DNA of 64,000 bases from an uncultured Clostridia bacterium (lineage in GTDB: Bacteria; Bacillota; Clostridia; Oscillospirales; Ruminococcaceae). Positions 26,556 to 34,783 of this stretch are shown one piece after another. A program made the translations under genes and the position numbers. The notes below the pieces were generated by a model. That model made no database searches and was not told where the DNA came from. It saw nothing but the letters and a program-made list of their open reading frames with translations. How positions within the stretch are numbered: the first letter of the stretch is position 1; every line of letters starts with the position of its first letter. The stretch spans positions 1 through 64,000 of the forward strand of contig CANQLI010000006.1 in assembly GCA_947624675.1 (NCBI GenBank), given 5' to 3'.

Positions 26556-26641
26556 AGGATATTCCGACTGAGTAAACTCAGTACAAAAATATGAAAGGGG
26601 ATAGTCCGATGTCAATGACTATCATATCCTAAATATTTTGT
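26556..26641 (+). ncRNA. candidate structured leader RNA
   Basis: The predicted fold is a three-way junction. An outer stem AGGATAT (26556-26562) / ATATCCT (26624-26630) encloses hairpin ACTGAGT/ACTCAGT (26567-26582) and hairpin GATAGTC/GACTATC (26600-26623), the latter abutting the outer stem. In addition ACAAAAATAT (26583-26592) can pair with ATATTTTGT (26633-26641), which is either a pseudoknot or an alternative to the outer stem. This is riboswitch-like architecture, but it matches no riboswitch class I can recall. The fold was made by eye only. Confidence 0.4.
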
Positions 26642-26689
26642 ATATTGCGCTAAAAAGTATACTTATATTGATTGGAGAGCGAGCGTAAT

Positions 26690-27205
26690 ATGATAAAGAT
26701 TATAAAAATATTTTTACCTATTGTGCTACTCATACTGACTATGTGTTCATGTGCAGATTCAGAAAAAGATAATGATAGTAACGATTCAATAAGCACAAGT
26801 ACCGAATCAGTCGCCTTAAAAACTGACGATAATGAAAGCAGTCGGGTAGGAGTAAATAAGGAAACTACTAAAAACATTCAAGTTAAAATCAACATACCAA
26901 CTGGCGAGGAAAATAATAGATTTTACTACAATAAGCTGTACGAATATCTTTTGTATGATGATATATATGACGGAGAGCTTTCAAAGCTTGATAGGAGCGT
27001 ACTTGACGGTTACGAGTTCATAGGGTTGACCGTCGCAAAAGCTGAAAATGGAGAGATCCCCGACAAAAACCTTGTATCGGATGTATACGACGAGGGAATA
27101 CCTGTGTTTTACAGCAAGGATAAGGACGACTTTATCTTCTGGTCTCAGGAGGACAATTATTGGGTCAACCTGACGGAGATTATTCCAATAGAGAAACAAG
27201 AGTAA
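26690..27205 (+). CDS. putative lipoprotein, paralogue A
   Basis: 171 residues. Signal peptide ending in a Cys-rich lipobox (T-M-C-S-C, Cys19 or Cys21). A polar Ser/Asp/Asn linker spans about residues 22-70. A C-terminal module of ~85 residues (R-F-Y-Y-N-K-L-Y-E-Y to N-Y-W-V) is nearly identical to that of the gene at 27798. The module is rich in Tyr, Asp and Lys and is not recognised. ATG 26690 is preceded by GGAGAG; an upstream in-frame start would put residues before the signal peptide. It is first of three co-oriented genes under the 26488 promoter. Confidence 0.8.
   Translation: MIKIIKIFLPIVLLILTMCSCADSEKDNDSNDSISTSTESVALKTDDNESSRVGVNKETTKNIQVKINIPTGEENNRFYYNKLYEYLLYDDIYDGELSKLDRSVLDGYEFIGLTVAKAENGEIPDKNLVSDVYDEGIPVFYSKDKDDFIFWSQEDNYWVNLTEIIPIEKQE
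26918..27167 (+). repeat. 250-bp duplicated coding module, copy A
   Basis: Ungapped match to 27984-28233 with about 10 differences over 250 bp by hand alignment, mostly synonymous. The flanking coding sequence on either side is unrelated or strongly diverged. Confidence 0.9.
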
Positions 27206-27218
27206 AGGAGTTGTAGCG

Positions 27219-27788
27219 ATGAAACAAAAATCGTTATTTTTGCAGGCAATGCCTTTTGTTTTGGTGCTTGCGATATTATCAGTTTCAAGAATAGTTTTTG
27301 AACTCACATATTCTAATATGAGTTATGTTATAACGACCTCATTAGCTTGTGTGCTGAGCATAGGAATAATGTCGGCGACCTTGGTAAAGTGTATAAAAGC
27401 CAAAGCTTATATTATTAGTGTATTATCGTCTGTTGCTATAATATTACTTTTGGTAAAGCTTATTATAGCGGCGTTCAGTGTCAAGCTTGACTTTGATTTT
27501 CCGATTTCTACATTTGAAATAATCTATGTATTCTTACTGCTCTATTTCTTTGCAATCGGGGTAATGAAGAAAAATGTGATTTGTCTTTTTCTGACATTTT
27601 TGGCAACAGCATCATATTTAATTATATGGTATTTTCCGAATTTGTTTATTTCCTTTAGAGATTCAATAGGATTTAATACATATTTTAATTCTCACGAGAT
27701 GTTTGTAGTAATATTCGGATGGGTAATTTTATTAGCAGTTTCGGTTATATCTCATTTGTTTTATAAAGGCAATAAAGGGGTAGCATAG
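27219..27788 (+). CDS. multi-pass membrane protein of unknown function
   Basis: 189 residues, almost entirely hydrophobic, with about six membrane segments and short basic loops (K-A-K, K-K-N). No motif was recognised. AAGGAG precedes ATG 27219. It lies between the two paralogous lipoprotein genes, 13 nt after the first and 9 nt before the second, so all three probably act together at the membrane (inference). Confidence 0.75.
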   Translation: MKQKSLFLQAMPFVLVLAILSVSRIVFELTYSNMSYVITTSLACVLSIGIMSATLVKCIKAKAYIISVLSSVAIILLLVKLIIAAFSVKLDFDFPISTFEIIYVFLLLYFFAIGVMKKNVICLFLTFLATASYLIIWYFPNLFISFRDSIGFNTYFNSHEMFVVIFGWVILLAVSVISHLFYKGNKGVA

Positions 27789-27797
27789 GAGTATCGT

Positions 27798-28259
27798 ATG
27801 AAAAAAGTAAATCTGGTATTATTGCTTTTCGCTTTGATTTTTGCTCTTTCAGCTTGCGGCGATGATGACAGTAGCATTGATGACTCGTTAAACGAGCCAA
27901 CTACTGTACAAAAAGTTTCCGGTACCGTCACCTCACCTAAACTTAAAGTCAAGCTTGATGTACCTATCAAAGAGGCAAACCACAGATTTTACTACAATAA
28001 GCTGTACGAATATCTTTTGTATGATGATATATATGACGGAGAGCTTTCAAAGCTTGACAGGAGCGTACTTGACGGTTATGAGTTCATAGGTCTGACCGTA
28101 ACTAAAGCTGAAAATGGAGAGATCCCCGACAAAAACCTTGTATCCGATGTATACGACGAGGGAATACCTGTGTTTTACAGCAAGGATAAGGACGATTTTA
28201 TCTTCTGGTCTCAAGAGGACAATTATTGGGTCAGGCTCGTAGAATGTTGTACGTTATAG
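27798..28259 (+). CDS. putative lipoprotein, paralogue B
   Basis: 153 residues. Signal peptide with lipobox L-S-A-C, Cys20. A short Asp/Ser/Thr linker precedes the same ~85-residue Tyr/Asp-rich module as the gene at 26690. The signal and linker parts of the two proteins are unrelated at the nucleotide level while the module is about 96% identical. This points to recent duplication or gene conversion of the module only. AGGAG lies ahead of the ATG. Confidence 0.8.
   Translation: MKKVNLVLLLFALIFALSACGDDDSSIDDSLNEPTTVQKVSGTVTSPKLKVKLDVPIKEANHRFYYNKLYEYLLYDDIYDGELSKLDRSVLDGYEFIGLTVTKAENGEIPDKNLVSDVYDEGIPVFYSKDKDDFIFWSQEDNYWVRLVECCTL
27984..28233 (+). repeat. 250-bp duplicated coding module, copy B
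   Basis: Partner of 26918-27167; see that entry. Centre-to-centre distance 1,066 bp, with the membrane-protein gene between. Confidence 0.9.
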
Positions 28260-28298
28260 ACAAATAAGAATATATAAGTTTTATATTAAAAAGCAAAG

Positions 28299-28324
28299 GG
28301 GCGTCATCTCAACTGATGACGCCC
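28299..28324. terminator. bidirectional terminator
   Basis: 10-bp perfect stem GGGCGTCATC / GATGACGCCC with 6-nt loop. A-rich sequence upstream and T-rich downstream make it usable by both the lipoprotein block (+) and the ydcF-like gene (-). Confidence 0.8.
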
Positions 28325-28333
28325 TATATTACT

Positions 28334-29095
28334 TTATTTTACCCATTCGTATAAAATTGCCGCCCATTCTCTTACCCAATAGGTGGGCAGGAAAAACAGC
28401 TCGGTTTTTGCCGAAAGAGAGTAGCTTTTTCTGACTTTACACCGCTTTGCGATGTAAGACGCCCGGTACTGATGAAATCCGTCTGTGACTATCGTTATAT
28501 TCTCGGGCAGTTTCTTTTTATCTATAATTTCCTTAGAGTAAGTTATGTTTTGATAGGTGTTTAAGCTTTTGGTTTCCATAATTATTCTGTCTTGAGGTAT
28601 GCCTTTATCAGTGAGATAGTTAAACATACACTGTGCTTCGGATATATTTTCGTCCTTGCCCTTACCTCCGGATACGATACAAACGGCATCCTTGTTTTGA
28701 TTAAGATAGTCATAAGCTGTGTCAAGACGATACCTGAGCATTCTGCTCGGTCGGTCACCCTTTACCTTACACCCAAGGACGACAACTGTCGTATCGCCGA
28801 CAGGCTTATTTAGCTGCGCTTTTATCATAAGAGCGGACAAAAGCACAGCAATAATAAAAAATGTCAGGATCAGTATCGACGCAGCAATAACAGCTATCTT
28901 TCCTGCGGTATTTCTAAAGAGAATACTTATAAATGAACTAATCTTGCCATATTGTGCGGTTACGAATAAAAGAAATGAGAAAAACAAAACCCCTATTATA
29001 TTGCCTGTATTTATCGTATCCACGAAAATCGGAAACAGAAACACACAAAGCCCTATTATCTCAGCAGCTATCAAAAAGTATCTGACAGCGCTCAT
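28334..29095 (-). CDS. YdcF/SanA-type (DUF218) membrane protein
   Basis: 253 residues. Three hydrophobic segments fill the first ~90 residues. They are followed by the DUF218 domain with VVVLGCKVKGDRPSRML, VSGGKGKDE, and the ETKSLNTYQN motif near the middle, then VTDGFHQYRA. DUF218 proteins are linked to envelope integrity (SanA, YdcF, ElyC), with an unclear reaction. Its ATG overlaps the stop of the yjbQ-type gene by one base (TAATG). Confidence 0.9.
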   Translation of the reverse strand: MSAVRYFLIAAEIIGLCVFLFPIFVDTINTGNIIGVLFFSFLLFVTAQYGKISSFISILFRNTAGKIAVIAASILILTFFIIAVLLSALMIKAQLNKPVGDTTVVVLGCKVKGDRPSRMLRYRLDTAYDYLNQNKDAVCIVSGGKGKDENISEAQCMFNYLTDKGIPQDRIIMETKSLNTYQNITYSKEIIDKKKLPENITIVTDGFHQYRASYIAKRCKVRKSYSLSAKTELFFLPTYWVREWAAILYEWVK

Positions 29096-29490
29096 TATTC
29101 GGAGATCACCTTAACATAGTACTTTCTCATTCTCGGTCCGTCAAATTCGGTAAAGTAGACACCCTGCCATACTCCTAGCATAAGCTTTCCATTATCAATT
29201 ATTATCGTTTCTGATATGCCTATCATTGACGACTTGAGATGTGCTGCGGAATTTCCTTCTATATGGCGAAACTCCATGCGATTCGGATAGGTCTTGTTAA
29301 GTGCAAACAAAAGGTCGTTGACAACATCAGGATCTGCGTTTTCATTGATTGTTATTCCGGCGGTAGTGTGTGGACAGTAAACAACAGCTATTCCGTTTAA
29401 GACTCCGCTTCTTTTTACAGCGTTTTTTACGGAGCTTGTGATGTTATAAAAATTCTGCTTTTCGGTTTTTAATGAATACTCATATACCAT
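29095..29490 (-). CDS. YjbQ family protein (UPF0047)
   Basis: 131 residues, the compact single-domain family. Signature CPHTTAGITINENADPDV near residues 38-55, H-I-E-G-N-S-A-A-H, and LGVWQGVYFTEFDGPR at the C-terminus. Some members show weak thiamine-phosphate synthase activity, and the true role is not settled. ATG 29490 sits 8 nt after AGGAG; a GTG 9 nt upstream is less well placed. It is transcribed from a strong minus-strand promoter at 29517-29545. Confidence 0.92.
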   Translation of the reverse strand: MVYEYSLKTEKQNFYNITSSVKNAVKRSGVLNGIAVVYCPHTTAGITINENADPDVVNDLLFALNKTYPNRMEFRHIEGNSAAHLKSSMIGISETIIIDNGKLMLGVWQGVYFTEFDGPRMRKYYVKVISE

Positions 29491-29516
29491 TTTTATCACT
29501 CCTATGCTTTTTTATT

Positions 29517-29545
29517 ATTATAACACATATATTGAGATTTTTCAA
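29517..29545 (-). promoter_or_regulatory. promoter of yjbQ-ydcF pair
   Basis: Minus-strand TTGAAA (29545-29540), 17 bp spacer, perfect TATAAT (29522-29517). Confidence 0.75.
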
Positions 29546-29547
29546 TA

Positions 29548-29577
29548 TTGACGCAAAAGGCTTTTGTGTAGTATAAT
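29548..29577 (+). promoter_or_regulatory. promoter of second YfhO gene
   Basis: TTGACG (29548-29553), 18 bp spacer, TATAAT (29572-29577), back-to-back with the minus-strand promoter. Confidence 0.7.
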
Positions 29578-29607
29578 TACATAAGCACAGTCAGGGGGGG
29601 ATGAGGA

Positions 29608-31932
29608 TTGTCAAATAGTTTTTTAAGAAAGAACAACTATGTGATTGTGTTTTTTACAGCGTTTTTTATAATGCTTGTTGTAATGATCCCGATGATCATA
29701 TATAATGGCGGGATCTTCACATATTACGGAGACTACAATTCTCAGGAGATCCCATTTAATTATCATGTCAACGAACAGATAAGACAAAACGGACTTTTTG
29801 GTTTTGATTGGAGAACCGATCTTGGGTCGAGCCTTTTTACCTCATATTCGTTTTACAATACGGGAAGTGTGTTTTTTTATCTTACTTTACTTGTGCCACA
29901 GGGTGCGGTAATATATGTTATGCCAGTGATAATGGCGCTGAAAACAGCAGTTGCCGCCTTGTCATCGTATGCCTTTATGAAAAGGTTTTTAAAGAATGAT
30001 TATTCTTGCTTTATCGGTTGTATGCTTTACGCATTTTCATCTGCACAGTGTTATAATTTCTTTTTCTATCATTTTCACGATGCCGCTGCGTTTTTTCCTC
30101 TGTTGCTTTTAGCTCTTGAGATGTATGTTAATGACGGAAAAAGAGGAGTTTTAGCTCTTGTTACAGCGCTTACAGCTTTTACAAATTACTATTTTTTTAT
30201 CTCTGAAGGGATATTCTTTTTAATATATTTTGCGGTGCGCTGTATATATAAGAGCGAGGGCTTTGACATAACCGTAAAAAAGTGCTTCGGTATAGTTTTT
30301 GAGTGCGGGATCGGAATACTTATAGCTGCGGTGCTTCTGCTTCCGAGCGCTTTGTCTATAATGGATAACCCTCGGCTTGACGAGACTTTATCAGGACTTG
30401 ATCTTATAGTGTATTCGGACAAGTACAGACCGCTTCGTATAATACAGTCGTTTTTTATGATGCCCGATCCGCCTGCACGCAGTAATCTGTTCAGCCCTGA
30501 TAACGCAAACTGGGCATCTATTGCCGGATATCTTCCGTTGTTTTCTATGATAGGTGTTATCGCGTTTATAAGGAGCAAAAATAAGAGCTTTTTAAAAACA
30601 CTGTCAATAGCCCTGTTTATAATAGCTCTTGTACCCATATTAAACGCATCGTTTCAGCTTTTTAATACCACCTATTATGCAAGATGGTTTTTTGAGCTTT
30701 CGCTTATAACCTCTCTTATGACAGCGTATTGCTTTGATAAGTCTTTGGAAATTGACATCCGAAAGGGTGTAATACCCACAGGTATTATAACCGTGCTGTT
30801 TGTGCTTATCTTCTTTTTGCCGACAAGGAATGAGGACGGGAGCCTAGAATTTTTCAAAATAGCAGAGCATAGTTTGCTATTTGTCTTACAGGCGTCTGTT
30901 ACTCTCGCATTTTTTCTTATAGCGGTCCTGCTTATTTACTTTGTAAAAAAGGATGAAAAGTATCTTAAAAGGATCGCCTTTGCAACTGCGGCTTGTTGCG
31001 CATTATATCTCGCTGTAAATGTTTATTACGGAATATCTCAGGGACCGTATCCCGATAAATACCTTGAGAGATCAGTTGATGCGGATATAAATCTTCCCGC
31101 CTCGGATTCCTTTTACCGAATAGAGACAAGTGAAAACACGGATAATTATCCTATGTTCTGGGATTACTCAACGATGAGATGCTTTAATACAAATGTTTCC
31201 ACATCTATAATGGAGTTTTATATTTCTTTGGGATTGACAAGGGATGTGGCGTCTCGGATAGATACCTACTATACGCCGCTTCGCTCGCTTTTATCGGTAA
31301 AGTATTACCTCGACGAGATAGACGAAGATGAGAAAAACGACTTTGATGAAAAGGGATTCAGGCATATTGATACACAAAGCGGTTATAAGATATATGAAAA
31401 CGAAAACTATCTTCCTATGGGCATTTTTTTTGACAGATTCATTTCAAAGGAAGCCTTTGACGAGCTTTCAACATACCAAAAATGTCAGATGCTGCTTGAT
31501 TGTGTAGTGCTTGACGAGGGATCGGAAAACCAACTGTCTGATGTCCTAACGGAGGTAACGAAACCAAGAACTGTTCTCAACGCATTTGTCTTAAAGGATG
31601 CAGCCGATAAGCTTAGAAGTACCTGCTGTACAGATTTTGAGTACAGCGCATACGGCTTTTCCGCAAATATTGATACCGATAAGGACGGAGTAGTGCTGTT
31701 CAGCGTACCATATGACAAGGGCTTTACCGCAACAGTAAACGGAAAGCCCGCTGAGATCATAAAGGCGGATAACGGACTTACCGCCGTTTATGTAGGAAAG
31801 GGCGAGAGCAGGATAGAGTTTTCATACTTTACTTACGGAGTAAAGGAGGGCGCTTTGTTAAGCGCGGCCGGCGTATTTCTTTTTGCTGTATATATTGTTT
31901 TAAGTGTAAGGAGGAAGAAAAGATGCATTTAG
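29608..31932 (+). CDS. YfhO family membrane protein
   Basis: 774 residues with a TTG start about 7 nt after a run of G (AGGGGGGG). About 12 membrane segments lie in the first ~460 residues, then an extracytoplasmic beta-rich domain and a final membrane helix near the C-terminus. The motif Y-Y-G-D-Y-N-S-Q-E-I-P-F-N-Y near residue 38 corresponds to the LDLNGQY block of YfhO proteins. It is a paralogue of 9095-11953 but shorter and not in a GT2 operon. It probably transfers sugars from a lipid carrier to envelope polymers. Its 3' end overlaps the NUDIX gene by 10 nt. Confidence 0.87.
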   Translation: MSNSFLRKNNYVIVFFTAFFIMLVVMIPMIIYNGGIFTYYGDYNSQEIPFNYHVNEQIRQNGLFGFDWRTDLGSSLFTSYSFYNTGSVFFYLTLLVPQGAVIYVMPVIMALKTAVAALSSYAFMKRFLKNDYSCFIGCMLYAFSSAQCYNFFFYHFHDAAAFFPLLLLALEMYVNDGKRGVLALVTALTAFTNYYFFISEGIFFLIYFAVRCIYKSEGFDITVKKCFGIVFECGIGILIAAVLLLPSALSIMDNPRLDETLSGLDLIVYSDKYRPLRIIQSFFMMPDPPARSNLFSPDNANWASIAGYLPLFSMIGVIAFIRSKNKSFLKTLSIALFIIALVPILNASFQLFNTTYYARWFFELSLITSLMTAYCFDKSLEIDIRKGVIPTGIITVLFVLIFFLPTRNEDGSLEFFKIAEHSLLFVLQASVTLAFFLIAVLLIYFVKKDEKYLKRIAFATAACCALYLAVNVYYGISQGPYPDKYLERSVDADINLPASDSFYRIETSENTDNYPMFWDYSTMRCFNTNVSTSIMEFYISLGLTRDVASRIDTYYTPLRSLLSVKYYLDEIDEDEKNDFDEKGFRHIDTQSGYKIYENENYLPMGIFFDRFISKEAFDELSTYQKCQMLLDCVVLDEGSENQLSDVLTEVTKPRTVLNAFVLKDAADKLRSTCCTDFEYSAYGFSANIDTDKDGVVLFSVPYDKGFTATVNGKPAEIIKADNGLTAVYVGKGESRIEFSYFTYGVKEGALLSAAGVFLFAVYIVLSVRRKKRCI

Positions 31933-32456
31933 ATGAGGTGACGCTGTCTGTTGAGGAGGTGTACAGCGGTAAGATAATAAAGGTAACAAAAGAAGTCGCA
32001 CAGCTTGAAAACGGTGAGAAAGCTATAAGAGAGCTGGTCCATCATTCGGGAGGAGTGTGCGTGCTTCCTGTTGACAATGATAACAATGTGTATTTTGTAA
32101 AGCAATTTCGGTATCCTTATAAAACCGTACTTTTAGAGCTGCCTGCCGGAAAGCGTGAGGAGGGCGAAGAGCCGATAGTATGCGGAACAAGAGAGCTTAG
32201 AGAGGAGATTGGAGCTACGGCGGGAAATATAAAAAGTCTTGGTAAGCTTTATCCGACGGTTGCGTATGACACGGAGGTCATATATATGTTTTTGGCAACA
32301 GAGCTTTCATTCGGTGACAATGACCTCGATGATGACGAGTTTATTGATGTTGTAAAGATCCCTTTTGACAGGGCTTATGAAATGGTTTTAAACGATGAGA
32401 TACCGGATGCAAAAACGCAGATTGCTATCTTAAAAGCAAAGGAATTTTTAAAATAG
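31923..32456 (+). CDS. NUDIX hydrolase, ADP-ribose pyrophosphatase type
   Basis: 177 residues. The full Nudix box AGKREEGEEP-x5-RELREEIGA is present in the middle (G-x5-E-x7-R-E-x2-E-E-x-G). The preceding FVKQFRYPYKTVLLELPAG is typical of ADP-ribose pyrophosphatases. It removes ADP-ribose and related nucleotide diphosphate sugars. The start ATG lies inside the YfhO coding end (10-nt overlap), with GGAGGAAG just ahead. Confidence 0.93.
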   Translation: MHLDEVTLSVEEVYSGKIIKVTKEVAQLENGEKAIRELVHHSGGVCVLPVDNDNNVYFVKQFRYPYKTVLLELPAGKREEGEEPIVCGTRELREEIGATAGNIKSLGKLYPTVAYDTEVIYMFLATELSFGDNDLDDDEFIDVVKIPFDRAYEMVLNDEIPDAKTQIAILKAKEFLK

Positions 32457-32484
32457 CCTCAGATCGTTTTGTATACTTTGATAT

Positions 32485-32514
32485 AAAAAACCTTTTTTCA
32501 CTTCGGTTTTTTCT
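32485..32514 (+). terminator. weak terminator after NUDIX gene
   Basis: A/T-rich stem AAAAAACC (32485-32492) / GGTTTTTT (32505-32512), 12-nt loop. Only two G-C pairs, so low confidence. A -10 TATAAT for the next gene lies at 32551-32556 without a clear -35. Confidence 0.4.
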
Positions 32515-32604
32515 ATGTCTTATGGGCTTTAATTTTCGACAAAAAAGTGTTATAATTAAGCTTGTGTGTTAAAAAGAATATAGGATATATGAAAGGAAAA
32601 AGGA

Positions 32605-33984
32605 ATGGAAGAGGTAAAGGAAAACAAAATGGGCACTATGCCCACAAACAGACTGCTTATAACGATGTCTTTGCCGATGATAATATCAATGCTTGTACAA
32701 GCGCTTTACAATATCGTAGACAGCATATTTGTGGCAAGAGTCGATGTTGAGCAGCACGCACTAGCAGCAGTTTCACTCGCATTTCCGATACAGACATTTA
32801 TGATAGCGATAGCTGCCGGAACAGGTGTAGGAATAAATGCGTATCTATCAAAAAACCTTGGAATGAAAAAATTTTCCGAGGCAAATAAAACAGCGACAAA
32901 CGCATTGTTTTTGACTGTGCTTTCGTGGGGTCTCGCACTTTTGTTCGGGCTGTTTGCCGTAAAGACCTTTTACGGCTTTCAGACACCTACAAAGGCTATA
33001 CAGGATTATGGTATCGACTATCTTTCGGTAGTTACGATATTTTCCTTCGGACTGTTTTTTCAGATAACCTTTGAAAGGCTTTTACAGTCGACGGGAAAAA
33101 CTGTTTACAGTATGATAATGCAGGGTGCGGGAGCTGTAATAAATCTTATACTCGATCCGATACTTATATTCGGATACTTCGGATTCCCTAAGCTTGATGC
33201 AATGGGAGCGGCTATTGCCACTGTTATAGGACAGATAGTAGCGGCGATCTTAGGACTGATATTCAATCTTAAGTTCAATAAGGAGATCAACATTTCCCTT
33301 AAGGGCTTCAGACCTTCCGGAAGAATTATAAAGAAGATTTATTCCGTTGGCTTTCCCGCAATAATAATGCAGTCGATAACATCTGTAATGACGCTTCTGC
33401 TTAACAAGATATGTTATATATTTCCGGAGGATGTCGCAAAAAACGGAGTGAATGTACTTGGCGTTTACTTTAAGGTACAGTCGTTTATCTTTATGCCGAT
33501 CTTCGGAATGAACAACGGAATGGTCCCGATAATCGCGTATAACTACGGCGCTAATCACCGTAAGAGGATAATGTCCACAATGAAGCTCGGAATGATAATT
33601 GCGGTTTCGGTTATGGTGGTGGGATTTTCACTTTTTGAAATAGCCCCGTCACTTCTCCTGAAAATGTTTACTCAAGACCCGCAAATGATAGAAATGGGAT
33701 CGATCGCATTCAGGGAGATAGCTCCGTCATTCCTGTTCGCAGGCTTTTGTATTATAATAATCTCCACGATACAGGCGCTTGGACACGGAATATATTCAAT
33801 GATAATTTCAATATGCCGACAGCTTGTAATACTTGTACCGGCAGCATATATACTCGCAAGTGTTTTTGATTCGATAAATGTTATATGGTTATCCTTCCCG
33901 ATAGCCGAGCTTATGTCGCTTACACTTTGTATTGTTTTCTTCTTAAGGATATACAAAAGGGTCATAAAACAGCTTGCTGACTAG
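32605..33984 (+). CDS. MATE family efflux transporter
   Basis: 459 residues, 12 membrane segments in two six-helix halves. ALYNIVDSIFVARV near residue 31 and later GMNNGMVPIIAYNYGANHRKR correspond to the paired MATE motifs. It exports cationic drugs or metabolites by Na+ or H+ antiport; the substrate is not predictable. ATG 32605 has AAGGAAAAAGGA upstream. A single-gene unit with a convergent terminator downstream. Confidence 0.93.
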   Translation: MEEVKENKMGTMPTNRLLITMSLPMIISMLVQALYNIVDSIFVARVDVEQHALAAVSLAFPIQTFMIAIAAGTGVGINAYLSKNLGMKKFSEANKTATNALFLTVLSWGLALLFGLFAVKTFYGFQTPTKAIQDYGIDYLSVVTIFSFGLFFQITFERLLQSTGKTVYSMIMQGAGAVINLILDPILIFGYFGFPKLDAMGAAIATVIGQIVAAILGLIFNLKFNKEINISLKGFRPSGRIIKKIYSVGFPAIIMQSITSVMTLLLNKICYIFPEDVAKNGVNVLGVYFKVQSFIFMPIFGMNNGMVPIIAYNYGANHRKRIMSTMKLGMIIAVSVMVVGFSLFEIAPSLLLKMFTQDPQMIEMGSIAFREIAPSFLFAGFCIIIISTIQALGHGIYSMIISICRQLVILVPAAYILASVFDSINVIWLSFPIAELMSLTLCIVFFLRIYKRVIKQLAD

Positions 33985-34006
33985 TTTAAATATAACTGTA
34001 ACAAGA

Positions 34007-34032
34007 ATCCCCGACACATTTGTGCCGGGGAT
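34007..34032. terminator. bidirectional terminator
   Basis: Stem ATCCCCG (34007-34013) / CGGGGAT (34026-34032), extended by ACAC/GTG within; lies between converging genes at 33984 and 34036. Confidence 0.75.
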
Positions 34033-34035
34033 ATG

Positions 34036-34728
34036 TTATTTATCGTACTTTATGAATTTACCCTTTTTATCGTAATATCCGTCACGGGTCTCTACGAACT
34101 CGCCGTCTTTATCATAGTATCCGGGGTAGAAGTTTCCCTCATCGTCATAAACGCCCTCTTCACCGTCGTTATCGCCTTGGTTGTTTAGAGTTTTGTTCTT
34201 TCGTCTTATCCATACAACCACGATTATTATAGCCGCTACTAGAACTATCGCTATCATAGCCATTATCGGAAACAGAAGCTTCATATAAGCCGGTGTTGCG
34301 CTTGCGGGCTTCGATTCGTCATTTTCGGTAGTTGACGGATCGGTATAATCTGTCTGATACTGAGCCTGATATTCCGTTACATAAGGAGCGTCCGTTATCG
34401 GGGCAACATAGGCGTTTGTTTCCTCCGGTACATAAGCTTCGCCGGGAGATTCGGTCTGTTCGGAAAGCGGCTCTGTTTTAACGGAAGTCTTAACCGAGGT
34501 TTGAGAAGTTGGCTCGGCGGTCGGTTCTTGAGCCTGTGGATCGGTCGGTTCCTGAGCCTGTGAGGTTATTTCGGGAACCGATTCAGTTTGTGACATTACG
34601 CCTTCGGTGACATATGACTGATCAAAAGTATCAGTCTGTATCTCATCCTCCGCAAAGGCTGAGACGGAACCTATGAGAAATAAAGCCGAAGCTGTGAGAA
34701 GAATAAATAAATACCTTTTAACTGTTAT
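34036..34728 (-). CDS. membrane-anchored low-complexity surface protein, apparent non-ATG start
   Basis: The first ATG in frame (34596) would give a 186-residue protein without an export signal. The frame stays open upstream for 44 more codons that encode a clear signal peptide (basic V-K-R-Y, hydrophobic L-F-I-L-L-T-A-S-A-L-F-L-I, then A-F-A before E-D-E). These codons lie just after a good promoter and an AAGAAGG site. No ATG, GTG or TTG occurs before the signal peptide; the best-placed codon is ATA (34728), 5 nt after AAGAAGG, with CTG just before it. The rest is a Thr/Glu/Gln/Pro-rich linker, one membrane helix, and a tail with repeated Y-D/G-x-F-Y-x-G-Y-Y-D-K-type units. Function unknown. 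Either an unusual start is used or the gene has lost its start codon. Confidence 0.65.
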   Translation of the reverse strand: MTVKRYLFILLTASALFLIGSVSAFAEDEIQTDTFDQSYVTEGVMSQTESVPEITSQAQEPTDPQAQEPTAEPTSQTSVKTSVKTEPLSEQTESPGEAYVPEETNAYVAPITDAPYVTEYQAQYQTDYTDPSTTENDESKPASATPAYMKLLFPIMAMIAIVLVAAIIIVVVWIRRKNKTLNNQGDNDGEEGVYDDEGNFYPGYYDKDGEFVETRDGYYDKKGKFIKYDK

Positions 34729-34754
34729 CAGTCCCTTCTTAATAAACTAATTAT

Positions 34755-34783
34755 ATTTTAACAGACTGATAATTAAAAGTCAA
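34755..34783 (-). promoter_or_regulatory. promoter overlapping end of asnB
   Basis: Minus-strand TTGACT (34783-34778) overlaps the asnB stop codon; 17 bp spacer; TAAAAT (34760-34755). It places the transcript start about 20 nt before the AAGAAGG site of the 34036-34728 gene. Confidence 0.65.

Noticed and set aside
26610..26633. Seven-codon frame M-S-M-T-I-I-S after AAAGGGG
   Set aside because: Too short to support as a gene; kept only as an alternative in the structured-RNA finding.
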